Source: a virus
IMG/VR virus record: IMGVR_UViG_3300024302_000034
Coordinates: 1-32,286 of that record
DNA: 32,286 nucleotides
Direction: 5' to 3' (one strand)
Below are positions 16,003 to 22,414 of the stretch, piece after piece. Each line of letters begins with the position of its first letter. Position 1 is the first letter of the stretch. The notes beneath the pieces are model-generated. The model was not told the DNA's origin, searched no databases, and saw only the letters and a list, made by a program, of their open reading frames with translations. The position numbers and the translations under genes were made by a program.

Positions 16003-17416
16003 TTATCTCGCTTACAATAACTACACCCAACTTTTACTTCGAATTAAAAAACTTAATGATATTGAATTAGCCTCCTTCTTAGAAGATGCTTCTTTAAAAG
16101 TACTTACCCATTTGGATAAAGAAAGCTTCGATGCTTTGTTTTATGTTAAGCTTATCTTAGAGGAGTTTGTCCTTGACTTTGATCTTATGGTCGAACAATC
16201 AAAAGGAGGTCTTCTTGACGATGAAGGAGCTATGTACGCTATTTTTGAAAGTGTAACAGATGTTTATGATGGTGTAGATTTTGTTTCTTTTTGTGAAAAC
16301 TACAATAAGTATACACTAAAATTAAGCGATGCAGGTCTTGATGTTGAAGAAGCGTTAAGGCTTAAAAGCCAGGGTAAAACTCTTAAGGAGAGGTTTAAAC
16401 TTACAGACAAAGAGGCTCTTCTAGAGAAATGTAGTGTTGCAAATGGGGGTCCTTACGCTAATCTTAGTTTTAAAACTGCAATTAAGAGAATGCAAGATAA
16501 CCTTAAGAAAGAGGTTATTGGACAAGATAAAGCAATTGAAACAGCGAGTGATGCCTTTAAATTATTTGCCACTGGTTTTTCTAGTCATTTATCACTGTTT
16601 TTTGCAGGTACTACTGGAGTAGGTAAGACTGAACTAGCTAAACAAATAACCAAAGAAGTCTTAGGTCACGAAAAACATTTACTTAAAATTAATTGCGGGG
16701 AATATGCAAGTAACCACGAATATGCTAAACTAATTGGCTCTCCTCCTGGTTATGTTGGACATGGAGAGAAAAGTATTCTACGCCAAAAGTCTGATATTTC
16801 TGATAAATGGGTGGTTTGCTTTGATGAAATAGAAAAAGCAAATGAAAATATTTATAATCTGTTATTAAACCTTTTAGATGAAGGCTTTATTTTAGATTCC
16901 ACAGGTCAAAAATGTAGTTTTAAGAATTCTATTTTTATTTTTACATCTAATATTGGAGTATCCGATTCTGTAGGAAAAACCTTAGTTGGTTTCGAAAAGA
17001 AAGAGGAAACTACCTTTGAAGGAAGTATTGAAGACATAAAGGAAGCAATAAACAAGAAATTCCCTGCTGAATTTAGGAATAGAATTGATTCTTGGGTGTT
17101 CTTTAACTCTTTAACAAAAGAAGATGCTGTAGAGATTACGAAGAAATACCTTAAAAAGGACAAAATTCCTGTTACTAAGAATCTTACAGATTACATAGTT
17201 AAGAACTCGTACAGCACAACCTATGGAGTTCGTAACATTAAAAGATTCATTCGTTCTAACATTTTACTTAAGGTAGCTGATTCTATATTAGATGTTGGTG
17301 TTGTAAATAAGAACAAATATATTTTTAAAGTAAAAGTTAAAGATAACAAAGTGATTGTAACCCCTAAAGAGAAAAAGGAAAAGAAAGACAAAGAAAAAGA
17401 TAATAGCCTACTATAA
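15995..17416 (+). CDS. ClpA/ClpB-like AAA+ ATPase, single ATPase domain
   Basis: The 473-aa protein has an unassigned N-terminal region (1-165), then one Clp-type AAA+ module: GQDKAIETASDAFK, Walker A FAGTTGVGKTEL, the pore-loop neighbourhood GSPPGYVGHGE, Walker B VVCFDEIEKA, sensor-1 FTSNIG, an arginine-finger region (FPAEFRNRID) and a C-terminal D2-small domain with YGVRNIKRFI (sensor 2). These match the second ATPase domain of ClpA/ClpB. It probably unfolds or remodels proteins during phage assembly or takeover. No ClpP-binding IGF/IGL-type loop is evident, favouring a chaperone over a protease role. Confidence 0.8.
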   Translation: MSNYLAYNNYTQLLLRIKKLNDIELASFLEDASLKVLTHLDKESFDALFYVKLILEEFVLDFDLMVEQSKGGLLDDEGAMYAIFESVTDVYDGVDFVSFCENYNKYTLKLSDAGLDVEEALRLKSQGKTLKERFKLTDKEALLEKCSVANGGPYANLSFKTAIKRMQDNLKKEVIGQDKAIETASDAFKLFATGFSSHLSLFFAGTTGVGKTELAKQITKEVLGHEKHLLKINCGEYASNHEYAKLIGSPPGYVGHGEKSILRQKSDISDKWVVCFDEIEKANENIYNLLLNLLDEGFILDSTGQKCSFKNSIFIFTSNIGVSDSVGKTLVGFEKKEETTFEGSIEDIKEAINKKFPAEFRNRIDSWVFFNSLTKEDAVEITKKYLKKDKIPVTKNLTDYIVKNSYSTTYGVRNIKRFIRSNILLKVADSILDVGVVNKNKYIFKVKVKDNKVIVTPKEKKEKKDKEKDNSLL

Positions 17417-17418
17417 TA
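17412..17418 (+). promoter_or_regulatory. TATAATA box 4 nt before RmlA ATG (17423)
   Basis: CTATAATAAAGAATG overlaps the end of the ClpB-like gene. Box-to-start distance is identical to the three other copies, and no -35 element is seen. Confidence 0.4.
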
Positions 17419-17422
17419 AAGA

Positions 17423-18148
17423 ATGAAAGGTGTTATTTTAGCAGGGGGGTTAGGTTCACGCCTAGCTCCCCTTACTTTTGTCACAAACAAACATTTACTA
17501 CCTGTTTATGATAAACCGATGATATATTACCCATTGGAAACAATGCGTAAAGCAGGTATCACAGATGTTATGGTTGTGATTGGAGGTCCTCATGCAGGGC
17601 ATTTTATCCCTCTTCTTAAGAATGGAGAGGATTTTGGTATGAGTATTAGATACTCATACCAAGAGGAAGAAGGGGGTATTGCAGAAGCTTTATCTTTAAC
17701 GGAAGGTTTCGCTGACGGGGAGAGTATCTTCGTTGTTCTTGGAGATAACATAACTGAAAGAAATTTTATGCAAGACGTTATAACTATGGACCATAGTTCT
17801 CTTGCAGGTAATGCTTGTATTTTCTTAAAAGAGACAAAGATGCCTGAGAATTTTGGAGTTGTGGAATGGGATTCAGGCAAATTGGTTAGTATTATAGAAA
17901 AGCCTAAAAACCCACCTTCCAACCAAGCAGTTTTAGGTATGTACTTTTTTCCATATGACGTGTATACCTACATTAAAAAACTCTCCTACTCTGAAAGAGG
18001 AGAGTTAGAAGTGACAGATTTAAATAACATTTACATTAAAAAAGGTAAAATGATTGCTATAACACACCCTGAGTATTGGTCTGATTGTGGTAGTTTTGAT
18101 ACTATGCTTTCTACCTCTTTATACATGAAACAATTAAATGAAAAGTAA
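17423..18148 (+). CDS. rfbA: Glucose-1-phosphate thymidylyltransferase (RmlA/RfbA)
   Basis: The 241-aa nucleotidyltransferase has the signature GGLGSRLAPLT (residues 8-18), NKHLLPVYDKPMIYYPLE, a GDN metal site (VVLGDNITE) and EKPKNP with YWSDCGSFDT near the end. It makes dTDP-glucose from dTTP and glucose-1-phosphate, the first step of dTDP-deoxysugar synthesis. Length is near that of shorter phage/archaeal RmlA enzymes (E. coli about 290). A TATAATA box precedes the start and RmlB follows with an 11-base overlap. It contains two perfect hairpins (17634-17662 and 17979-18006). Confidence 0.9.
   Translation: MKGVILAGGLGSRLAPLTFVTNKHLLPVYDKPMIYYPLETMRKAGITDVMVVIGGPHAGHFIPLLKNGEDFGMSIRYSYQEEEGGIAEALSLTEGFADGESIFVVLGDNITERNFMQDVITMDHSSLAGNACIFLKETKMPENFGVVEWDSGKLVSIIEKPKNPPSNQAVLGMYFFPYDVYTYIKKLSYSERGELEVTDLNNIYIKKGKMIAITHPEYWSDCGSFDTMLSTSLYMKQLNEK
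17634..17662 (+). repeat. Intragenic perfect 13-bp hairpin
   Basis: TTGGTATGAGTAT (17634-17646) pairs perfectly with 17650-17662 around loop TAG, inside rfbA, where it codes FGMSIRYSYQ. A second 9-bp stem lies 330 nt downstream at 17979-17987/17998-18006. Confidence 0.95.
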
Positions 18149-19163
18149 AACACCAACGATTGTAATTACTGGAGCAGCTGGTTTTATTGGTTTAGAGCTT
18201 ACTAAACAAGTGCTAAGAACAACAGACTACAATATCCTAGCTATTGATGCTTTTACAGAAGTAGCTAATGAAAAGGAATTGTATCTCTTATCTAACCAAA
18301 ACCATGAAAGGTTAACAGTAGCCCACCAAAGGATAGAGGATCTTAGTAGCTTCTGGAGAAATATGATGGATAAGTTAAGTATAGACTATGTTTTTAACCT
18401 AGCCGCAGAAACTCACGTGGATAACTCAAACGAGGACGGGTCTTCCTTTATGTCTTCAAACATAATAGGAACATTTACTCTTATAGAGTACTTCCGAAAT
18501 CGTGTTAAGCCAATTAAGTGTTTCTTTCAGATCTCTACGGATGAGGTATATGGTTCTTGTGTAAATCAGTACTGTAAAAATGAAGTAGGAAGGACAGTGA
18601 AATTTAAAGAAGGAGATAAACTAAACCCTACGTCCTACTACGCTTCTTCTAAGGCTTCTGCAGAGCATATCGTACAATCAGCAGGGAAAGTATACAACTT
18701 CCCTTATATCATCACTAGATGCTGCAACAACTTCGGTAGTACCCAGAATAAAGAGAAGCTTATCCCAAAGATAATGTATAACTTGGTTAAGGGTATCCCT
18801 TTTCCTTTGTATAGTGATGGGAAACAATTAAGACAATGGGTATCTGTACAGAGGCATTGTGCTTGTCTTCTTGCTCTTATGGATGAATCACAGAAAAGTG
18901 ATAAAGTAATAGATAGAATCTATAACATTGGTGGTTATGTTTTTTCAAACAAGGAAATAATAAAGATGCTTGCCACTAATTTAAATATAGCCTACGAAAA
19001 TATCGAATTTGAGGTAGTTCCTGATCGCTTAGCTCATGACCAAGCCTATCACGTAGATTCTTCTGTATTGGATTCCATTATCGGAGGATATAGTAGGTCT
19101 ACTTTTGATAACGATTTCGTTACTATGTTTAAAGAATTTAAAGAACTATATAAAGGTAAATAA
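18138..19163 (+). CDS. rfbB: dTDP-glucose 4,6-dehydratase (RmlB/RfbB)
   Basis: This 341-aa extended SDR has TGAAGFIGLE at the N-terminus (NAD binding), NLAAETHVDNS, ISTDEVYGS, and NPTSYYASSKASAE with the catalytic Tyr-xxx-Lys. It then has CCNNFGSTQNKEKLIPK and GKQLRQWVSVQRHC, all classic RmlB segments; the usual VxDH is changed to VQRH. It converts dTDP-glucose to the 4-keto-6-deoxy sugar. It directly follows RmlA and ends in TAATG with the next gene. Downstream enzymes of the pathway lie 9-10 kb upstream at 8412 and 9022. Confidence 0.9.
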   Translation: MKSKTPTIVITGAAGFIGLELTKQVLRTTDYNILAIDAFTEVANEKELYLLSNQNHERLTVAHQRIEDLSSFWRNMMDKLSIDYVFNLAAETHVDNSNEDGSSFMSSNIIGTFTLIEYFRNRVKPIKCFFQISTDEVYGSCVNQYCKNEVGRTVKFKEGDKLNPTSYYASSKASAEHIVQSAGKVYNFPYIITRCCNNFGSTQNKEKLIPKIMYNLVKGIPFPLYSDGKQLRQWVSVQRHCACLLALMDESQKSDKVIDRIYNIGGYVFSNKEIIKMLATNLNIAYENIEFEVVPDRLAHDQAYHVDSSVLDSIIGGYSRSTFDNDFVTMFKEFKELYKGK

Positions 19164-19864
19164 TGACTGATTCCAACGTAAATGTTTCTGGTTCCGACCA
19201 AGTATACTCCATTGATGCTTATGAAATGGGAACTGGTGGAGATTTTAGACAAGTAATTGTGCTAGGAGATTTTAATACTTCTGGGGATTCTGGTTGTGTT
19301 TCTGTTACAGGGAATGCTTTAAATGTTTCTTCTATAGGAACTTCTGAGACAGCCTTGACAAATATCCAAAATGAGGTCGAAAACACAAATAATAACACCG
19401 CAAATGTTCTTACTTATGAACGAAATGTTCATGCAAGTAATCCTCAAGGATTAATTGTTCAAACTGGAAGTGGTGGTTTAGAAACGAATATTATTCCAGG
19501 AACCGAATATTTATCTACTGTTTATTTAGACTATGATGCTGCAGGAGATAATCCTACAACAAATACAGAAGTTATTGCTGCTCCAGGAATAGGTTATAAA
19601 ATTGTTCTATATGGTTTACAATTAATTGTGCAAGCAAACGGGGCTACAGATTCAGGAACATGGGGATTAACAGATGGTAATTATGCTTTAAGTACTGTTA
19701 AATTTGCAGGTCTTATTTTAGGAAAAGTATCTGCTCCTTATTCTATGAATTTTGCTTTTGGGGTAGACTTAACAGAAAATACAGCCTTAAAGATTTCTTC
19801 TGTAGAAGTAACTGGGGATATTTTTCTCGCTGGTGTTGTTTTTTATAGAATAGAGGCTGCTTAA
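19163..19864 (+). CDS. Virion-associated beta-rich protein (decoration or fibre-like)
   Basis: The 233-aa sequence is rich in Gly, Ser, Thr, Asn and Val, with no lysine-rich regions. It has a helical linker near residues 72-95 (TALTNIQNEVENTNNNTANVL) between two beta-rich parts. The C-terminal part (GYKIVLYGLQLIVQA ... IFLAGVVFYRIEAA) looks like a jelly-roll sandwich. This composition is usual for phage head-decoration or fibre proteins. It is TAATG-coupled to RmlB, so the glycan genes and this protein are co-expressed; it might be a glycosylation target (inference). Confidence 0.5.
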   Translation: MTDSNVNVSGSDQVYSIDAYEMGTGGDFRQVIVLGDFNTSGDSGCVSVTGNALNVSSIGTSETALTNIQNEVENTNNNTANVLTYERNVHASNPQGLIVQTGSGGLETNIIPGTEYLSTVYLDYDAAGDNPTTNTEVIAAPGIGYKIVLYGLQLIVQANGATDSGTWGLTDGNYALSTVKFAGLILGKVSAPYSMNFAFGVDLTENTALKISSVEVTGDIFLAGVVFYRIEAA

Positions 19865-19897
19865 AATATTCTATAAATTTTTGTAACATTTCTTACA

Positions 19898-20033
19898 TTT
19901 ACCACCTATTAGTCGTCGCAAAACTCTCCAACCCAGATACGGGACTTCCCGTATCTGGGTATTCTTCTAAGTGTGATACCATTTGCTTTGCTGCTGGTCA
20001 TAGGTTATAACCTTATGACCTTTAAGAAGACGA
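19898..20033 (+). ncRNA. Structured RNA element, copy A
   Basis: This non-coding stretch aligns over its whole length with 30158-30296. Shared blocks are TTTACCACCTATTAGTCGT, AAAACTCTCCAAC and, 3' of the hairpin, TTCTAAGTGTGATACC with ATTTGC. The central hairpin is 13 bp (19931-19943/19948-19960) with loop ACTT. Ends may close as TCGTC (19912-19916) with GACGA (20029-20033). A second hairpin, GGTCATA-GGTT/AACC-TATGACC with one bulge, spans 19996-20020. No known RNA class is recognised. It lies between a virion gene and tRNA-Ile. Confidence 0.6.
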
Positions 20034-20042
20034 ACAAAATAA

Positions 20043-20068
20043 TTAAAACAAATAATTATTTGTTTTAA
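20043..20068 (+). repeat. 26-nt perfect palindrome before tRNA-Ile
   Basis: TTAAAACAAATAA followed by its exact reverse complement. Its place 2 nt before tRNA-Ile and 9 nt after RNA element A suggests a processing or termination hairpin separating the two. Confidence 0.7.
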
Positions 20069-20070
20069 AA

Positions 20071-20148
20071 AGGAATGTAGCATAATCTGGTTAATGCTCT
20101 GGTCTTATATGCCAATGATTTTGGGTTCAAATCCCAACATTCCTACCA
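20071..20148 (+). tRNA. tRNA-Ile (anticodon TAT)
   Basis: Acceptor AGGAATG/CATTCCT, D stem GCAT/ATGC, anticodon loop CTTATAT with TAT at 20106-20108, T arm TTGGG-TTCAAAT-CCCAA, discriminator A and encoded CCA. The first pair of the anticodon stem (C-A) is mismatched. TAT would read ATA codons. Confidence 0.8.
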
Positions 20149-20153
20149 ATTTT

Positions 20154-20210
20154 TTAGATAGGTAAATTCGTGAGAATTACTGCTGTGATTAGACCCACTA
20201 TCTAATTTTT
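20154..20210 (+). ncRNA. Small hairpin RNA / terminator-like structure
   Basis: TTAGATAG (20154-20161) pairs with CTATCTAA (20198-20205) followed by TTTTT. Inside, GTAAATTC-GTGA-GAATTAC makes a second hairpin with one bulge. It follows tRNA-Ile and could be its terminator or a separate small RNA. Confidence 0.4.
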
Positions 20211-20229
20211 CTCCTATATTGTTTTTGAG

Positions 20230-20291
20230 TTTATCTCGTAGGGAGGTAGATAAATTCTTTTTTGTTAATTGTTTTGGCAAAAACCTCCCTA
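20230..20291 (+). ncRNA. Predicted H-type pseudoknot upstream of tRNA-Leu
   Basis: TTTATCT (20230-20236) pairs with AGATAAA (20248-20254). The loop segment TAGGGAGGT (20239-20247) is exactly complementary to ACCTCCCTA (20283-20291), giving two interlocked helices of 7 and 9 bp with a 2-nt first loop and 28-nt last loop. No reading frame of note covers it. The role is unknown. Confidence 0.4.
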
Positions 20292-20316
20292 TCCTAGGAT
20301 ACAAAATAAAATAAAT

Positions 20317-20392
20317 GGGGCGGTATCCCAATGGCAGAGGAATAAGACTTAAAATCTTTTCAGTATGGGTTCGAGTCCCATTCGCCCTACCA
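20317..20392 (+). tRNA. tRNA with TAA anticodon (Leu codon TTA), short variable loop
   Basis: Acceptor GGGGCGG/TCGCCCT (two G-T pairs), anticodon stem AAGA/TCTT with loop CTTAAAA and anticodon TAA at 20350-20352, T arm ATGGG-TTCGAGT-CCCAT, discriminator A and CCA. The variable region is only TCAGT, whereas bacterial tRNA-Leu normally has a long arm. The anticodon says Leu; the body is class I. Confidence 0.75.
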
Positions 20393-20417
20393 TTTATTTT
20401 TAAATCTTAAAATCAAA

Positions 20418-20606
20418 ATGAAATTGACTCGACAACACTTTAAGTTAATTGCAGATACGCTTGCACATTCGATTGTAACTTTAAATTTATTAGATAACGA
20501 AAAAAAAGAGTTAATAAATATCTTTATTCAAAGTCTAAAGACTACTAATACTAATTTTTCTAGTACTCGTTTTTCTGATTACATCGAAAAAACCCTTAAC
20601 CCTTAA
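20418..20606 (+). CDS. Hypothetical 62-aa protein
   Basis: A small helical protein (MKLTRQHFKLIADTLAH...), starting 25 nt after tRNA-Leu. Its last codons and stop lie inside the AACCCTT tandem repeat, so repeat-number change would alter the C-terminus. There is no SD; an AAAATCAAA stretch precedes the ATG. The function is unknown. Confidence 0.55.
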   Translation: MKLTRQHFKLIADTLAHSIVTLNLLDNEKKELINIFIQSLKTTNTNFSSTRFSDYIEKTLNP

Positions 20607-20618
20607 CCCTTAACCCTT
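20591..20618 (+). repeat. Heptamer tandem repeat (AACCCTT)x4
   Basis: Four exact copies of AACCCTT span the stop codon of the upstream gene and end 7 nt before the next ATG. CCCTT could pair with AAGGG-type ribosome-binding sequences, so a regulatory role is conceivable. Confidence 0.9.
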
Positions 20619-20625
20619 GAATTTT

Positions 20626-20808
20626 ATGTTTAGTAAATGGAAAAATTGTTATTCATCTAGTAATCAGATGGATGCTAAAAGAAAATTGAAAATTCTTCAG
20701 GATAATTATCCTGAAGGTACTTTTCGTGTGTATACCCGAAAGTGGAAAGGACGTGATAAAACAAAATATTATGTTCAAACCCTAGAAAGAAAAGGAGCAA
20801 AAAGATGA
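20626..20808 (+). CDS. Hypothetical basic 60-aa protein
   Basis: ATG 20626 is preferred over the TTG nine bases earlier. The product is basic and compact (LKILQDNYPEGTFRVYTRKWKGRDKTKYYVQTL), suggesting a small nucleic-acid-binding fold. A 22-nt perfect palindrome (20695-20716) lies inside the frame. It overlaps the next gene by 4 bases (ATGA). Confidence 0.55.
   Translation: MFSKWKNCYSSSNQMDAKRKLKILQDNYPEGTFRVYTRKWKGRDKTKYYVQTLERKGAKR
20695..20716 (+). repeat. Intragenic 22-nt perfect palindrome
   Basis: CTTCAGGATAA followed by its exact reverse complement. It lies in the coding frame for LQDNYPEG and could act as a protein-binding site or RNA hairpin. Confidence 0.95.
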
Positions 20809-21029
20809 ATGAATATTTTTGTGATATTTGTTTTTCAGTAAAATCCAAAAGTAATTTTAAAGACATTACTGCTGAAGAATTTCTTAAAGGTTTGCGTAAC
20901 CGAATAAACGGTGTAGACTTGGAAGAAATTCCTGAAATGATTGGCTTAATAGATGTTCTTTCAGAAGAAGACTTAAATGATTTAAATCAATTAGATTTAA
21001 ACTTTGAGGGCTGTTCAGATGAAAACTAA
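20805..21029 (+). CDS. Hypothetical acidic 74-aa protein with CxxC
   Basis: A good SD (AAAGGAG) lies 8 nt before ATG. The N-terminus has FCDICFS, a CxxC that could bind zinc, then an acidic helical stretch (IGLIDVLSEEDLNDLNQLDL). An 8-bp hairpin occurs at 20981-21001. The function is unknown. Confidence 0.6.
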   Translation: MNEYFCDICFSVKSKSNFKDITAEEFLKGLRNRINGVDLEEIPEMIGLIDVLSEEDLNDLNQLDLNFEGCSDEN

Positions 21030-21144
21030 AAAAAGGAAACCATTTTTCGTTCGCAAGGAAAATGGAAAGTATGTTCCAATACCTACAAAAGAGTTGGAAC
21101 AATATCTTGCAGAACTGTTAAAAAAGGAGAAACAAAATGCCTAA
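21019..21144 (+). CDS. Small basic 41-aa protein
   Basis: ATG 21019 overlaps the previous gene by 11 bases and follows GAGGG. The product is MKTKKRKPFFVRKENGKYVP... then a helix (TKELEQYLAELLKKEKQ). Its stop overlaps the next start by 8 bases, leaving no gap, so the frame fits the operon. The function is unknown. Confidence 0.6.
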   Translation: MKTKKRKPFFVRKENGKYVPIPTKELEQYLAELLKKEKQNA

Positions 21145-21685
21145 CTGGTGCTCAAATACATTAGAAGTTTTTGGAACAGAATGTCAAATTAAACACTTTA
21201 GAAAGGAAATCTCAGGTGTTCCTTGGCAAAATACTTTTGACTTAGGTTCTTTTTCTGAGTTCACTTTTAACTCTATTATTCCTGTTCCTAAAAAATTAAT
21301 TAAAAAGAGCATTAAAGATGCTTCTAATAGTGAATGGTATGATTTTTGTTGTGATTCTTGGGGAACTAAATGGGATGCTACTGATGTTTGTTTTAGTTCC
21401 CAAGAAATAGAAAATAAAGTCTTGCTGACTATTCATTTTGAAACGGCATGGTCTCCTCCTATGGGTATTTTTATGAGAATGGCTACAAAATTTAAGCATT
21501 TAGATTTTTCCGCATTTTGGATGGAAGAAGGAATGGCTTTTAAAGGTTCTTTTGTGGTAGAAAAAGGAATAATTGTAGAGGAATGCGATTCAGAAATGAC
21601 TCTTGAAGATTATCATGAATTAGGTTATCATGAGGATGAAGGTTCTGAAGATAGTAACTGTTTACTTTGTATATTAAAAGAGTAA
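21137..21685 (+). CDS. Api92/DUF1281-like protein (ferredoxin-like fold)
   Basis: This 182-aa protein starts MPNWCSNTLEVFG, has WGTKWDATDV in the middle and IHFETAWSPPMGIFMRMA after it. This is the recognisable pattern of the DUF1281/Api92-like family found in phages and mobile elements, predicted to adopt a ferredoxin-like fold; the function is not established. GGAG 6-7 nt upstream supports the start. The C-terminal tail is acidic with two cysteines. Confidence 0.75.
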   Translation: MPNWCSNTLEVFGTECQIKHFRKEISGVPWQNTFDLGSFSEFTFNSIIPVPKKLIKKSIKDASNSEWYDFCCDSWGTKWDATDVCFSSQEIENKVLLTIHFETAWSPPMGIFMRMATKFKHLDFSAFWMEEGMAFKGSFVVEKGIIVEECDSEMTLEDYHELGYHEDEGSEDSNCLLCILKE

Positions 21686-21705
21686 ACTAAACTTTAAAAT
21701 AAAAT

Positions 21706-21779
21706 GCACCTATAGCATAACTGGATAATGCCTCCGACTTCTAATCGGAAGATTTTAGGTTCGAATCCTAATAGGTGTG
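21706..21779 (+). tRNA. tRNA-Arg (anticodon TCT)
   Basis: Acceptor GCACCTA/TAGGTGT, D stem GCAT/ATGC, anticodon stem TCCGA/TCGGA with loop CTTCTAA (TCT at 21740-21742), T arm TTAGG-TTCGAAT-CCTAA, discriminator G. CCA is not encoded, unlike the other three tRNAs. It reads AGA codons. Confidence 0.9.
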
Positions 21780-21808
21780 CTTTTTTAATAAAAACAATAA
21801 AATAAAAT

Positions 21809-22069
21809 ATGAAAAATATAAATTATAAAGGTCTTCCTTTACATATGCAAGAAGGTATGCAATTATGGATAGAATATGGAATTGACGGAGGGTCTTTTCT
21901 AATGTCAATTCTTAGCAATGATTTTCTAGGCGCGTGTTCACGTGCTGATTACATTAACCAAAAAGAATTGTTTTCCTTTGCTATGTTTTTAGCAAATGAA
22001 GCACCTATAGGTTGTTTTGGAAGTCCTGCGATAATAGAAAACTGGAAAGGATTAAAAACCAATGAATAA
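21809..22069 (+). CDS. Conserved phage hypothetical protein (86 aa)
   Basis: The sequence YKGLPLHMQEGMQLWIEYGI, then GGSFLMSILSNDFLGACSRAD and a final GCFGSP, matches a small family I remember as widespread in phages and prophages without known function. It is mostly helical and has no membrane segment. It overlaps the next gene by 8 bases. Confidence 0.65.
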   Translation: MKNINYKGLPLHMQEGMQLWIEYGIDGGSFLMSILSNDFLGACSRADYINQKELFSFAMFLANEAPIGCFGSPAIIENWKGLKTNE

Positions 22070-22274
22070 TATGTTAATTGGTTCTATTACTTTAAACCTC
22101 ATACTTTTTTCTTATATGATGTTTCGTCTCCTTCGAGAATGGAAATGGGAACATCATATAAGAAAACAAATGCTCTTACAAAAAAGAAAGAAAAAGGAAC
22201 AGTTTCAAAATGAAACTGTTCCTGACGCTTATTTCAACGATTATCACCAAACAAAAGAGGATAACTTATGCTAG
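22062..22274 (+). CDS. Small membrane-anchored 70-aa protein
   Basis: One hydrophobic segment (about residues 4-21, MLIGSITLNLILFSYMMF) is followed by a strongly basic stretch (RKQMLLQKRKKKEQ) and a polar tail, consistent with an inner-membrane protein with cytoplasmic C-terminus. A 13-bp perfect hairpin (22195-22223) lies inside the frame. The function is unknown. Confidence 0.6.
   Translation: MNNMLIGSITLNLILFSYMMFRLLREWKWEHHIRKQMLLQKRKKKEQFQNETVPDAYFNDYHQTKEDNLC
22195..22223 (+). repeat. Intragenic perfect 13-bp hairpin
   Basis: AGGAACAGTTTCA (22195-22207) pairs perfectly with 22211-22223 around loop AAA, inside the small membrane protein gene. Confidence 0.95.
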
Positions 22275-22414
22275 GACTTAAAGAAAAAGTCAAAAAAGGA
22301 ATTGTTTCTAAAAAAGAAGCATTCCAAATTGTACACAAATGGAAAAAAGAAGGTAAACTTCATTCCACAACGCTAATTCCTTGGCTTAAAAATTACTATA
22401 AGGATAAAAAATGA
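22268..22414 (+). CDS. Small basic 48-aa protein
   Basis: ATG 22268 overlaps the previous stop by 7 bases and the TGA overlaps the next ATG as ATGA. The product (MLGLKEKVKKGIVSKKEAFQ...) is a lysine-rich helical protein with TLIPWLKNYYKDKK at the end. The unbroken coupling supports a real gene; the function is unknown. Confidence 0.6.
   Translation: MLGLKEKVKKGIVSKKEAFQIVHKWKKEGKLHSTTLIPWLKNYYKDKK

Noticed and set aside
19898-20033. Hammerhead or other known self-cleaving ribozyme
   Set aside because: Neither strand of either copy contains the CTGATGA and GAAA core of hammerheads, and I could not place twister, pistol or HDV motifs. The element is therefore reported as unclassified.
20591-20618. 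Telomere repeat
   Set aside because: AACCCTT resembles some eukaryotic telomere repeats, but there are only four copies, internal to a gene-dense phage region.
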